Positions 1 to 9,668 of a stretch of 64,000 nt of DNA are shown here, one piece after another; position 1 is the first letter of the stretch, and each line of letters starts with the position of its first letter. Source of the DNA: Methanobrevibacter olleyae (GTDB taxonomy: Archaea; Methanobacteriota; Methanobacteria; Methanobacteriales; Methanobacteriaceae); contig SUTG01000001.1 of assembly GCA_015063035.1 (NCBI GenBank), positions 1-64,000 of the forward strand, given 5' to 3'. The notes beneath the pieces are model-generated. The model did no database searches. It was not told where the DNA came from and was given only the letters and a program-made list of their open reading frames with translations. The position numbers were made by a program, and so were the translations under genes.

Positions 1-134
1 TTTTAAACTAATTGATTATGGTGGAAGAGTGATGTCTTCTATCCTTTTTTTTATTAGTTTAAAAATAGTTCGTTAATAATCTAATTATTGCTTTTTTTAT
101 TTTTTTAGATTATTTTTTAATAATTTGAAAAACA

Positions 135-184
135 ATAAAGAAAAAAAGAAAAAAATAAGATTTTTGAGAAATTCCCAAAAATCT
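135..184 (-). terminator. Terminator hairpin of the first adhesin gene
   Basis: A perfect 9-bp stem (158-166 pairs with 176-184, 9-nt loop) lies just past the stop codon of the minus-strand adhesin. Read on the minus strand it is followed by a T-rich tract. The rest of 1-134 is AT-rich and holds no gene that I can see. Confidence 0.6.
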
Positions 185-194
185 AATCATATAC

Positions 195-2285
195 TTATTT
201 TACAGTAAAGTAAGCTTTTTTGGTAATTACTTTGTAAGTGCTGTCACCTGCAAATTTAGCAACAGCTTTGAACTTACCTTTTTTAGTTACCTTTACCTTG
301 ATTGTAGCTACACCTTTAGAGTTGGTTTTAGCAGAGAAGGTTTTACCATTTACTTTGATGGTGATTTTTTTGCCTTTAATTGCTTTGCCTTTAGAGTCTC
401 TAAGAGTGAATTTTACTTTTTTGACCTTTTTCACTTTTAAGCTAGCTTTAGCAAAAGTAGCTTTAACCGCTTGTTTTTTAACAGTTACCTTAACGGTTTT
501 GAATGATGCTTTATAATCATCATCACCAAGGAAACAAAGTGCATAGTAGTATGTTCCTGCAACTCTGTTTACACTGATTTTAGCCACACCATTAGCATTT
601 GTAGTAGCGGTTTTGGTAATGCCATTCACTGAATAGGTAATTACTTTGTTTGCAATGGCATTGCCCTTTGCATCTTTCAAGGTAATGGATAATGTTTTGG
701 ATATCTTTGCAGTTGCAGTCATTGCTCTAGCATCGATGGAAGTGGATATTAAGGCTTTATCTTCGCTTTCATCGTTTTCACCTATTTGTAAGATAGCGCT
801 CCAGGTAGATTCCTTCAATCCGTTGTAACCTGGATATTTTACAGTCATATAATGTTTACCTTCTTTTAGTCCGGTAATGTCTACATATACTGCACCTGTA
901 ATGTCAGATTCTCCACTGTAGTCAACGCCATCGATAGTTACATTGATCAATTCCCCTGCATCTATGTGGTTGTTGTCATCGTTTCTCCAGATTTTCACAG
1001 TAATGTTATTATTCAATTTAAGGAGAGTGTCAGTAATTACAGTAGTTGAATCAGCACTAATTTCCATTGGATCCATAGTTTCCTCATCGCCAATGCCGAA
1101 GTATACTTGAACATAAGTGGTGTTGGTAGCTTCTGTTTGGGAGAATGTTCCGTTTGTTAAGGATACATAATCGGAGTTAGCTTTCACTATGTTATAAGTG
1201 AAGGTAGGAGGCATTGGTACGAATACCAAACCAGAGTAATCATTCTTTTCTCCAATGACAATGTTGCTGTATCCGCTTGCAAGCAAGAAACCGATTTTGG
1301 TTTGATTGGTGAATTTGTTTTCATCACAGAAAATGTTTGAGGAACCATAACAGGTAATTCCTACATCACAGTTATTAAGGGTGTTGTTGATTGCCTTGTG
1401 TCCAGCGCTGTGCATGAGATATATGCCTTCCCTAGCACCAATGACAGTATTGTTTTCAACGATACAGTTAGGACCGGATCCATGTCTTACATCAATACCA
1501 TGATTTTTTGGATTGATAACGGTATTGTTGTAGATGTGTGTGCGAGCGGAACCAAAGGAAATGATACCCATATCGCTAACGCCAGTAACGGTATTGTATC
1601 TCACAATGGCATCGTAGTTCGGATTAGAGAATTTGCTTCCAACGTAAAGACCGAAACGTCCACCGCTGATATTGTTGTTTTCGACTATACCATTGGTGGT
1701 GTTGAAGATAATGACACATGAAGGTGTTTTCATATTAGCTTGAGTGACACCTTGACAAATGAAGTTAAATCCGCTAAGGGTAAATCCATTAACGTTTGCA
1801 ACTTCGAAAATACCATCATAATAGTTGCTCATTGGAGGGTGTCCGATTAATGTTGCACCATTACCCTTGATGATAATGTTGTTTAAAGTTGTTTTTTGAG
1901 TCATATTTTTCTTAACCGGATTTCCTTCCTCATCCAATACAGGATTTCCCTCTTCATCCAATTCAGTTTCTTCAACAACTTTGTCTTTTGTTATTTTTAA
2001 ATTAACATCATTGTATTCGCCGGGAGCAAAGTTGATTTCAGAATTATCTTCCAATTCTGTATCCAATTTTGCTTGTATCTCTTCATTAGTCATTGAATTG
2101 TCTATATTGATAGTTTTTGTAGTCTCTTGTGGGGTTTCCCCATCCCCATCAGCCAATACAAGATCTCCAGCATCAGACATGACTGAATCATCGATTGCAG
2201 AAACATCTTCAGATGCTGAAATACTACCAAGTGAAAGAATAGTCACAATGACTAAAGTTGAAATTAATAATATTTTATTATTCAT
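195..2285 (-). CDS. Adhesin-like surface protein (beta-helix plus Ig-like domains)
   Basis: A 696-residue exported protein. The N-terminus has a hydrophobic signal segment (about residues 5-23) ending in an Ala/Ser-type cleavage region. Residues about 107-122 hold a short duplicated DEEGNPV motif. Residues about 130-350 show Asn-rich parallel beta-helix repeats of the NosD/pectate-lyase type. After that come a CnaB/Big-like domain (about 430-500), another Ig-like domain (about 530-610) and a very lysine-rich Ig-like C-terminal domain. The same basic C-terminal module ends the giant adhesin at 30263-33367, so it may be a shared cell-wall attachment domain; that role is inference. A GAGG-type ribosome site precedes the ATG. 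Adhesin-like proteins of this build are abundant in Methanobrevibacter; the ligand cannot be told from sequence. Confidence 0.85.
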   Translation of the reverse strand: MNNKILLISTLVIVTILSLGSISASEDVSAIDDSVMSDAGDLVLADGDGETPQETTKTINIDNSMTNEEIQAKLDTELEDNSEINFAPGEYNDVNLKITKDKVVEETELDEEGNPVLDEEGNPVKKNMTQKTTLNNIIIKGNGATLIGHPPMSNYYDGIFEVANVNGFTLSGFNFICQGVTQANMKTPSCVIIFNTTNGIVENNNISGGRFGLYVGSKFSNPNYDAIVRYNTVTGVSDMGIISFGSARTHIYNNTVINPKNHGIDVRHGSGPNCIVENNTVIGAREGIYLMHSAGHKAINNTLNNCDVGITCYGSSNIFCDENKFTNQTKIGFLLASGYSNIVIGEKNDYSGLVFVPMPPTFTYNIVKANSDYVSLTNGTFSQTEATNTTYVQVYFGIGDEETMDPMEISADSTTVITDTLLKLNNNITVKIWRNDDNNHIDAGELINVTIDGVDYSGESDITGAVYVDITGLKEGKHYMTVKYPGYNGLKESTWSAILQIGENDESEDKALISTSIDARAMTATAKISKTLSITLKDAKGNAIANKVITYSVNGITKTATTNANGVAKISVNRVAGTYYYALCFLGDDDYKASFKTVKVTVKKQAVKATFAKASLKVKKVKKVKFTLRDSKGKAIKGKKITIKVNGKTFSAKTNSKGVATIKVKVTKKGKFKAVAKFAGDSTYKVITKKAYFTVK

Positions 2286-2709
2286 AAAATTTCCTCATTT
2301 TCACTTAATACTTATTATAATAGCATAGAAATACTATATTAAATAGAAAAATTGTTTATTTTTAAAAATAAAAATAAATTGTTAATTTAAAACATAATTA
2401 ACAATTTATTATAATTTTTTTGATACACGATATGAAAAATTATACATCTTGTATCTTGAGTAATTATTTATTAGTTATTCTATTTAAGTTTTATTTCTTA
2501 TGATTTTAATTCAAAAATACCTTTTTTAAAAATTTTAAGAAATTAGATTGATTAAATAAATGTATATAAAGATTTAAATACTTGTTTATTAATAAAATTA
2601 AATATAAATCTTTTAAATATATTTTATTATTTTTAAAGGATCTGATTTTTAAAAAAATAATTTATTTAATGATGTATTTTTCTAAAATAATGATTTATGG
2701 ATTGATAAT
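2286..2709. other. Divergent intergenic region between two adhesin genes
   Basis: About 420 bp of very AT-rich DNA between divergent adhesin genes, with several TATA-like stretches in both directions (for example around 2335-2345 for the minus-strand gene and 2560-2580 for the plus-strand gene). No gene or clear operator was seen. Confidence 0.5.
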
Positions 2710-4680
2710 ATGATTTTAAAGATAGGAAAATTGAATAATTTAAAAAATAATCATTTTTTATTTTTAATTTTTCTAATTATCTTAATTTTTTCACTAATAA
2801 GTTCTGTATCCGCATTAGATAACTTAAATAATGAAAATTATGATAATAATATTGTTTTAGAATCAAATAATGATTTATATTCATCAAATTCACTTTTATC
2901 TGACAATAATCTCAAATCAGATATTGAATATAAAAATGAAAATAATATCCGTTCGATGAATTCAGTCCATGATATCCATTCCAATACATCAAACGATGAT
3001 ATACAATTTATCTTCGATAATTCAAAAGATGGAGATACAATTCAATTTAATGACAAGGAATATAACAACATTTCCATCATCGTAAATAAGAGATTAAACA
3101 TTATTTCTAAAAGCGATTCCATCATCCACACTTCAAGCTCTATAAATGACAAGGCAAACAAAAATGGAATGATTGATTCATTTGGCTTTTATTTCACTGA
3201 ACTTGCTAGAGGATCTGTAATTAAAGGAATAACATTACAGGTGAATTCTGAATATGGAATCATGGTTAAGGATGCAAATAACATTACCATAAGGGACAAT
3301 AAGATTTCAGGGGGAAAAAAGGCAGGGCTTCTTTTAAGAAATTCCAGTTTCAATACAATAATAAATAACAATATAACTAAATCTTATGATGGATTAAGAC
3401 TGGAAAACGTTAATAGAACCATTATAAACAACAACAACATTTACTCCAATAAACGCAATGGATTAGTTCTTGATGGCGTTTTTCTAAACAATATCACAAG
3501 GAATTATATTTCAAAAAACAAATTGGACGGATTTCTATTAATGAATGCCAAATCCAATCGCATTTTAAACAACACTATAATTGACAATGCAAACAGTGGA
3601 TTAAGGCTTGAGGGAAACACTACCAGAAACACTATCCAATATAACAATATTTCAGCTAATGTAATGAACATATATGCAAATTCATTGACAAATGGGGATA
3701 TTATCTCCCAAAACACCCTTATGCATGCAAAGAAATCAAGTGACACTTACACCACTTTGGACAATACTGGCGCTGCAATCGTATTTGCTGAAAACTATAG
3801 CTCTTCCCAGTATGGTAAAATGCTGTTTGAAAGAAATTCAATAGGCTTTAATGAGCAATGGGATGCAAAAAGCACTATGGACCATCCACCAGTGGATATC
3901 GGTGCAAACTGGTACTTTGATAATGATGGAGAATATGGATTAGGTCATATATGTCCTATGGTATTTGGTAAGGCTTTAGACCCTGAAGATTTTAAACACT
4001 TGTCTATGGGTTTCGGTGGAGATGAAAATGGCCTATTCGGCCAATTATACAATGGAAACACTCCAAATGGAGCAGGGGCATTTGACATTGACAATGTAAA
4101 CATCAATGGAAAAGATTATGGATCCGTTAGGGTTGGTGAGGACGGCCGTTTTGATTTGAAGGATTTGGACCTAGAGGAATTGCCATCAGGCTCTATAATA
4201 ACAATTACCATTGGTAGCCATAGTTTCAATATCACCATTGCTGATAAATTCTCTTCAAACAAGACAAAGGTTTTGAATGAATCCACCAAAGCTGTAGAGA
4301 ACAAAAACGTCCCTAATGACGATTTTTCTAAAAAATATGGAAGCAATATAAAAAGTTTAGGCAATGGTACCGGCAGCGGATCAGGAAGCAATGAAGGTTC
4401 TGGAACTGGGGAAGGAAACTTCACAGGCAGTGGAGTTAGTGTAGGAGACTTATCAGGCCAATCCAATCAGGGAACTGGAGACTCTGGTGAAAATGGTGGT
4501 GGCAGTGCTTCTGAAGGAAGGGCTTATGAGATTTTAAAGGAAGAAAACACTCCAGTAACTGCTAAAAACAGTCAATTGATTGCATTATTTGGTGTCGCTC
4601 TTGTAATATTGATTATTGCATTAGGATACAGAAGCAAAAACAAGGATGATTATAAGGATGATGGTGATTACAGTCTTTGA
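2710..4680 (+). CDS. Adhesin-like beta-helix protein with C-terminal membrane anchor
   Basis: A 656-residue surface protein. A hydrophobic segment at about residues 17-36 is the signal peptide or N-terminal anchor. An Asn/Ser-rich linker follows, then NosD-like beta-helix repeats (about 140-350) with repeated N-N-x-I-x-x-N rungs, then a globular region. A Gly/Ser/Thr-rich low-complexity spacer (about 555-600) leads to a transmembrane helix (about 624-643) and a short charged tail. It therefore differs from the neighbouring minus-strand adhesin, which ends in a basic Ig-like domain and has no anchor helix. Function as adhesin is by family resemblance only. Confidence 0.8.
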   Translation: MILKIGKLNNLKNNHFLFLIFLIILIFSLISSVSALDNLNNENYDNNIVLESNNDLYSSNSLLSDNNLKSDIEYKNENNIRSMNSVHDIHSNTSNDDIQFIFDNSKDGDTIQFNDKEYNNISIIVNKRLNIISKSDSIIHTSSSINDKANKNGMIDSFGFYFTELARGSVIKGITLQVNSEYGIMVKDANNITIRDNKISGGKKAGLLLRNSSFNTIINNNITKSYDGLRLENVNRTIINNNNIYSNKRNGLVLDGVFLNNITRNYISKNKLDGFLLMNAKSNRILNNTIIDNANSGLRLEGNTTRNTIQYNNISANVMNIYANSLTNGDIISQNTLMHAKKSSDTYTTLDNTGAAIVFAENYSSSQYGKMLFERNSIGFNEQWDAKSTMDHPPVDIGANWYFDNDGEYGLGHICPMVFGKALDPEDFKHLSMGFGGDENGLFGQLYNGNTPNGAGAFDIDNVNINGKDYGSVRVGEDGRFDLKDLDLEELPSGSIITITIGSHSFNITIADKFSSNKTKVLNESTKAVENKNVPNDDFSKKYGSNIKSLGNGTGSGSGSNEGSGTGEGNFTGSGVSVGDLSGQSNQGTGDSGENGGGSASEGRAYEILKEENTPVTAKNSQLIALFGVALVILIIALGYRSKNKDDYKDDGDYSL

Positions 4681-4758
4681 TTAATCAATATATTTTTTGA
4701 CGCATTCTTTTGTTCGTATTTTATAAAACTATTTGGATTTTGATAAAAAAATGATAGA

Positions 4759-5250
4759 TTATTTGAAGAATCTATCATCTGCCTTTTGCTTTTTGGCCTT
4801 TTGATGCTTGGTTTCAAACCATCCAATCTTGATGTCATCAACTAAAGTGTCTTCAAATAGCTGAGGAACGTATGGCTTGATGTCAAGAAGTGGAGTGCCA
4901 TCAAGTATGTCCACGTTGGAAATGTACAATACGTCATCTTCCACCTTATCCAATTTTACAGTGGTCATTCCAATATTGTTAGGCCTTTTTGGAGATCTTG
5001 TTGCAAAGACTCCGTGTGTTTTATTGTCCATAAATGGCTTCACTTCCAAAGCATTTCCATTTGTCTTATGCAAGTGATAGATGAGTATAAGATGTGAAAA
5101 ACCATCAATATCCTTTAATCCAGGTTTGAATTCATCTTTAAGACATATTTTTCCTTCAATTCCTTTTGCGCCAGTTGGTTGGATAGGCATTCCCTCTAAC
5201 TCCTTAAAAGGGGAATGGATTGTTCCAATTATATCAAATTCTATTTTCAT
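4759..5250 (-). CDS. trmO: TrmO-like tRNA (t6A37) N6-methyltransferase (UPF0066/TsaA family)
   Basis: A 163-residue protein of the UPF0066/TrmO family, whose characterised members use SAM to methylate t6A at position 37 of tRNAs. The family signature RSPxRPNxIG is present (about residues 84-93), preceded by the conserved GVFATRSP stretch, and a G-T-P-L-L-D-I-K-P-Y motif lies nearer the C-terminus. The length fits the single-domain archaeal form. It is convergent with the preceding adhesin and appears monocistronic. Exact substrate in this archaeon is not shown. Confidence 0.85.
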   Translation of the reverse strand: MKIEFDIIGTIHSPFKELEGMPIQPTGAKGIEGKICLKDEFKPGLKDIDGFSHLILIYHLHKTNGNALEVKPFMDNKTHGVFATRSPKRPNNIGMTTVKLDKVEDDVLYISNVDILDGTPLLDIKPYVPQLFEDTLVDDIKIGWFETKHQKAKKQKADDRFFK

Positions 5251-5310
5251 ACTATCATATTTATTTTTGATATATATAAAGTTTTATAACGATGTTTATT
5301 TTTTTATATT

Positions 5311-5470
5311 TTAATTAATTTATTCCAATTAAAATAGCTATTTTTAGATTTATTATACTATACATAATTTTTAATTAATTTTTTCCAATTAAAATAGTTA
5401 TTTTTAGATTTAGTAAACTATTTATAATTTTTAATTAATTTTAAGAATAATTTACTATTTATAACTTTAT
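5311..5470. repeat. 60-bp intergenic tandem repeat, about 2.3 copies
   Basis: The segment starting TTAATTAATT recurs at 5311, 5371 and 5431, a 60-bp period, with an AATTAAAATAG core in the first two copies. It lies upstream of the HATPase-like gene and may carry its promoter. Confidence 0.8.
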
Positions 5471-5549
5471 TTAAGCAATATTTGTTTTCAAATGCTCTTT
5501 TTCTCAATTCTTATAAGGTTTTGAAAACAATAATTATATAGGTGATGAT

Positions 5550-6355
5550 ATGAAAACTTTATATGATGACTATATTGAATTTGAAAAAATAGCAAGTAAT
5601 TTTGATGGAGAATTTATAGATTTAGATGAAAAATTATTAAGACCAACTATTTTGACTCCATTAGTAAACTATTCTAAAAGCAATGGCATAGAACTAAAGA
5701 TTAACAATTCAATTTTCAATGAAAGATTAATCAATGAAGAGAAATCTGATATTTTTCTTGAACTGCCTTATCTTGAAGAGGATAGAAAGGGGGAAATAGT
5801 AAAGCAATTAGCTTTAAGTATTAATTTTGAAGAGTTTTGTGGCATGCAGACCATAATCTATATATTTAATGAGTTGGTGTCAAATGTTTTAGATCATAGT
5901 TCATTGAAAGAATCAAGTCCTAGCAAATGCTATATTCATGCTAAAGAATACTGTGATTTATTAGATATTTTCATTATGGATAATGGTTCAAGCATTCCTG
6001 GGAATTTTGAAAGACATGGCATTGAGTTCATTGATGATTGTGATGCCATTTCAAAAGCCGTTAATCAAATTTCAACTCAAAAAAATTCGCATGATTCCAT
6101 AAGGTATAGCAGAGGGTTTGGCTTATGGTCTAGTTTAAAGTTAGTAATTGAAGGCAATCTTGGAAAAGCTCTAATAGTTTCAAGAAATGGGTGTTTAGAT
6201 GTTATGGATAAGATAATTATAAATATTATAATCTTAATAACTCAAATATATTTAAGGGCACATTGGTTTCTTTAAGATTAAGAAAAGCTAAAATAGAAAA
6301 TTTTTATGGTTTGATTGAAATCAACGATTCCAAGAGTTATAAATATAAGGTGTAA
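5550..6355 (+). pseudogene. HATPase-domain regulator (anti-sigma/histidine-kinase type), frameshifted
   Basis: An ATP-binding GHKL/HATPase-like protein. The N-box resembles NELVSNVLDHS, followed by G-box motifs DNGSSIPG and RGFGLWSS. The ribosome site GGTGAT sits just before the ATG. The uninterrupted frame stops at 6275 with an unnatural hydrophobic tail, while the expected C-terminal GTLVSLRL strand is found in another frame and ends at 6355. The switch lies near 6209-6214, where a single lost base would explain it. The intact product would be about 268 residues. It is followed 2 bp later by a STAS-like gene. The frameshift could be real decay or a sequencing error; the good conservation of the downstream frame says it is recent. 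Confidence 0.7.
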
Positions 6356-6357
6356 TA

Positions 6358-6634
6358 ATGGATATTCTTCAGGATTGTACTTTTATTAAAATTGAGAGAT
6401 TCATTTCAAGTAATTTAGGAATGAATATTTCAGCAAAAGAATTATTTGAAGAAATTAACAATTCTCCAAATCCAAATGTAATAATTGATTTTACTGATGT
6501 CTTCTTTATGGGCAGATCTTTCACTCAGGAATATATTTATCAAAAAAATGAAATCTGATAAGAACATCTATGAAGAAAACATGCCGGAAGATGTGAAAAA
6601 GATGTTTGAAGTTGTTAAAAAGGATTATGAATAA
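6358..6634 (+). pseudogene. STAS-like (DUF4325-type) partner protein, frameshifted
   Basis: A small protein whose readable part (6358-6558) resembles the STAS-like DUF4325 family that often follows HATPase regulators: a VIIDFTDVFFMGRSF strand-turn element is typical of the core. The frame breaks at a run of seven A (about 6542-6548); with one A fewer it would continue as an acidic helical tail to a stop at 6632-6634, giving about 92 residues. It starts 2 bp after the HATPase gene, so the two are probably co-translated. Two frameshifts in adjacent genes, one of them in a homopolymer, make either joint inactivation or sequence error likely. Confidence 0.65.
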
Positions 6635-6645
6635 ATAATCCCTTT

Positions 6646-7227
6646 TCATTCAATTGAATTCAAGACATGGGTGACAAATTGGGTTTTAGCTATTTCCTCA
6701 ACGAATTCAACTAGAGCAGCAGCTTCCTTCACGGTCTCTCCAGTTGCTATGACCCCATGATTTTTCAGGATGATTGCATCCTCGTTTTTTAAAGCCTCGC
6801 TTGCAGCTTCAGCAAGTTCCTTGCTTCCAGGCTTGAAGTATTCAATCTCCTTTAGGTATTCGGACTTAATGGCTCCAAATCCTTCAAGACGCTTTATTTT
6901 CTTAGCAGAAAATGCAAATCCTGTAGCATATGGTGAATGGGTATGTGCAATTCCATAAACATCCGGCTTTTCTCTGTATATTGCCAAGTGCATTCCAACT
7001 TCAGATGATGGCTTTCCTTTAGTTAGGAGTTCACCCTTATCGTTTACAAGAACAATGTCCTCTTCCCTTAAGTCTGCAAGGGATTTTAAGGTCGGTGTAA
7101 TGGCTACAATATCGCCGTTTTCACCTTTGAATCTTGCACTTACATTGCCAGCCTTTCCAGAGACCAATCCTCTTTCAAAAACATATGCTGACATTTCCAC
7201 TACAGATTTTACAATTTCCTTTTCCAT
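6646..7227 (-). CDS. Class II aldolase, L-fuculose-phosphate aldolase type
   Basis: A 193-residue class II aldolase/adducin-family enzyme. Zinc ligands are visible as H95 and H97 in AHTHSPY and H157 in KNHGV; E76 (in SSEVGMH) matches the catalytic glutamate of FucA. The substrate-phosphate pocket elements GKAGNVS and TPT are also present near residues 25-46. In methanogens the homologous fuculose-1-phosphate aldolase has been proposed to supply lactaldehyde for coenzyme F420 synthesis; that role is transferred from family knowledge. No pathway neighbour is present here. Confidence 0.85.
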   Translation of the reverse strand: MEKEIVKSVVEMSAYVFERGLVSGKAGNVSARFKGENGDIVAITPTLKSLADLREEDIVLVNDKGELLTKGKPSSEVGMHLAIYREKPDVYGIAHTHSPYATGFAFSAKKIKRLEGFGAIKSEYLKEIEYFKPGSKELAEAASEALKNEDAIILKNHGVIATGETVKEAAALVEFVEEIAKTQFVTHVLNSIE

Positions 7228-7266
7228 CTTATCATCCTTAACATTATAAAATTAAAAAAAGCAAAA

Positions 7267-7282
7267 AGCTATTTAAATAGCT
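7267..7282. terminator. 16-bp perfect palindrome between polB and the aldolase gene
   Basis: AGCTATTTAAATAGCT is a perfect palindrome between two minus-strand genes. The flanking DNA also repeats the end of the polB coding region (a tATTTAATCAATGAAT-like segment recurs near 7286 and 7381), so a small duplication occurred here. It could act as a terminator for polB or as a protein site for the aldolase gene; neither is proven. Confidence 0.35.
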
Positions 7283-7383
7283 AAATTAATTTAATCAATG
7301 AATCAATTGCTATTGAATTGTTAAATTATTTTAATCTATGAATTTTCCATTGCTATTAAATAGCTAATTGTTTGAAAATTTAT

Positions 7384-9225
7384 TTAATCAATGAATTTCA
7401 ATTGCTTGTAATTTCCACCTACATCAATTATAGGAACCTCTGCAGGTGTTGGCACGATGTTATAGATTTTCTGGAACTCTGTTTGAGTCTGGAAAGTGCC
7501 TGAATTAATGCAGTGAATTCCCTTATAATTTGAGTATGTGTTAATGTGAACATGGCCTGTATGCAATACATCAGGTACACTGTCAATGACCAAATGATCC
7601 TCAAGCTCTGAAGCAAGTGGAGTTCTCTCACCATACAATGGAGCCAAATGCCTTTTTCTTAGGAATTCCTTCATTACAAGGTCATTGCGCTCATGTGAGA
7701 AGTCATTTGATCCCATCACCATGTCGTCTATTCCCCTTCCATGATAAATCAACACTTCAAGGCCATCTAAGCTGACAGTACTAGGATTTGACAAAAATTC
7801 CACATTATTCAGCTTGTATAATGATTTAGCGTACTTTTCAGGAACAGCAGGTTGAGGCTCTGCAACTCTTGAAGCATCGTGGTTTCCAGGAGTGATGATG
7901 ATTTTAATGTCGCTTCTGATATCACCAACCAAACGGGCGGCCTCATCGTATTGTGCTGTAATGTCCTTGATTGCCAATTCCTTATCCTGGTTTGGATAGA
8001 CTCCAATTCCATCCACAATATCCCCACCGATAATCATGTACTTAACGTTATTGGCCATTTCCCTTTGCTCTTCACTTCCAAAGTCACCATTAAGCCATCT
8101 TGTGAATCTGACAAATGCATCTTCAAGGAATGTTGAACTTCCTATATGAATGTCTGAAGTGAATACAGTACCGAAATCAACCTCTTTCCTATCCTTTCTT
8201 GGAACGTCTGGGTCAATGAGGTTTTGGCAAATCGCCAATTGGTTTTCGCTTTGCCCTGCCCTTTTTTGAGCGATGACACCTATGACTTCATCTCTCATCA
8301 GGTTTCTTGCAGCTCTAATGAGCTCATCATTGTCCTTGCTCACTAAAATAGGCATTGAGCCTGTATCATCTTCCACTTCAATCAGATAATGGCCGTTTTT
8401 AGTGTTTCTGATGTCGGTGATCATTACGATTAGGTTCAAGTCAGTCTGGTTTTCAGTGATTTCATTGATCTTTTGCCAGGTTCTAAGCTCAGGCCTCTTT
8501 TCCAATATTCCAGATAATTTCTTGTATCTGTTTTGGAAGTATTCAATAAGGTTTCCAATCTCACCGCTGGTGTATGATTTGTTGCTTGTATCCTTAAGGA
8601 CCTTGAACTTGTCAAAGTTGACTTTGGATTCTGTTAGGTTTCTTTTGTATTTGACCTCAACTTCCTTTGAAACTTCAGCATCCTCGATTTTCACCACATG
8701 CTCACTTGCATAGCCGGGATTTGCCTTTGGCTTTGATTCTTCCTTAGGCTTTTCTTCAGCTTTAGGTTTGTTGAGTTCTGGTTTTTCTTCGGTTGTAATC
8801 TTTGCTTCTGCAGTAGATTGTGTTGTTTTTGGTTTTTCTTCGGTTGTAATCTTTGCTTCTGCAGTAGATTGTGTTGTTTTTGGTTTATTTAGTTCAATGC
8901 TTTTTTCTTGTGTAGTTTCACCTTTTTCAAGCTCAGCATCTCTTTGATTGCTAAGAGGAGTTTTTGTCTCTAGTGGTTTGATTGCCTTAGGCTTTTCATC
9001 TTTAATAGGACTTTTCATTTCTAAATTAAGCCCTTCCATTCTCATGATGGTGGTGGCATCAACTGGAACCATATCTTTAGAATAATTTCCGCTTTTCAAT
9101 TTAACGATAATCTCTGAACTTAAATTTATAGGATTTTTAGAGTTTTTGATTAAATCATAAGCCTCTGGAGATAATATTATCCCTTTCCTTGCAAATTTAA
9201 TTAGAATTTCAGCAGTCATGTTCAT
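7384..9225 (-). CDS. polB: DNA polymerase II (PolD) small subunit DP1
   Basis: A 613-residue small subunit of the archaeal replicative D-family polymerase, which carries the 3'-5' proofreading exonuclease. After a short helical N-terminal domain comes a Lys/Glu/Thr-rich linker (about 75-170), an OB-fold (about 255-345) and a calcineurin-like phosphoesterase domain. The metal-binding motifs are all there: [26 protein letters not shown] and GHVH near the C-terminus. The linker holds an in-frame direct duplication of 51 bp (17 residues, [11 protein letters not shown] core) at about 8775-8880. The large subunit DP2 is not in the window. Confidence 0.95.
   Translation of the reverse strand: MNMTAEILIKFARKGIILSPEAYDLIKNSKNPINLSSEIIVKLKSGNYSKDMVPVDATTIMRMEGLNLEMKSPIKDEKPKAIKPLETKTPLSNQRDAELEKGETTQEKSIELNKPKTTQSTAEAKITTEEKPKTTQSTAEAKITTEEKPELNKPKAEEKPKEESKPKANPGYASEHVVKIEDAEVSKEVEVKYKRNLTESKVNFDKFKVLKDTSNKSYTSGEIGNLIEYFQNRYKKLSGILEKRPELRTWQKINEITENQTDLNLIVMITDIRNTKNGHYLIEVEDDTGSMPILVSKDNDELIRAARNLMRDEVIGVIAQKRAGQSENQLAICQNLIDPDVPRKDRKEVDFGTVFTSDIHIGSSTFLEDAFVRFTRWLNGDFGSEEQREMANNVKYMIIGGDIVDGIGVYPNQDKELAIKDITAQYDEAARLVGDIRSDIKIIITPGNHDASRVAEPQPAVPEKYAKSLYKLNNVEFLSNPSTVSLDGLEVLIYHGRGIDDMVMGSNDFSHERNDLVMKEFLRKRHLAPLYGERTPLASELEDHLVIDSVPDVLHTGHVHINTYSNYKGIHCINSGTFQTQTEFQKIYNIVPTPAEVPIIDVGGNYKQLKFID
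8775..8885. repeat. 51-bp in-frame tandem duplication in polB linker
   Basis: Two near-identical 51-bp units encode a repeated 17-residue segment in the disordered linker of DP1. A 51-bp unit also repeats in the gene at 10669. Confidence 0.85.
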
Positions 9226-9668
9226 TACTTCCTTTATTTTGGCAAAATCTTTACATATTGTTTAGGTTTTGCTCACGAAACAGTTCCATTACATTCGTTA
9301 ATATTTTTAATTCAATCTTATATTTATATTATCTTTTTATCGTTAATAAAATAATCTATATTGCATTTTTTTACGATAATCTTATTATATATAAATAATA
9401 TAAATTATACCATTATAAGATATTAACAATATATCTTCATCACTTATAAAGCTTGTTGAAGGTGGTGAAAACGTTTCAATGTCTTTCCTTTCATGTTGTG
9501 GGCGGTGGAAACTTTTCATGTCTTTCGTCTTGTTTATGAGGTGGTGAAAACTTTTTCATGTCTTCATTTTATTTTTGAAGGTGATTGAAAACAAAAGTTT
9601 GTTGAAGAAATATATTAAAATTTGCTTATAAAAAACGATTTAAAAATTAATTCAAAAAGGTATATAAA
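9226..9668. repeat. Intergenic region with degenerate 40-bp tandem repeats
   Basis: About 440 bp without a gene. From about 9460 to 9600 a G-G-T-G-(G)-T-G-A-A-A-A-C box recurs four times at roughly 40-bp spacing, three of them followed by a TTTCATGTCTT-like segment. The boxes resemble ribosome binding sites and lie upstream of the exported protein at 9669. The remainder (9226-9445) is AT-rich and holds the polB promoter region. Confidence 0.6.

Noticed and set aside
1398-1721. Plus-strand ORF inside the first adhesin
   Set aside because: Shadow frame of a well-supported minus-strand gene with signal peptide and beta-helix repeats.
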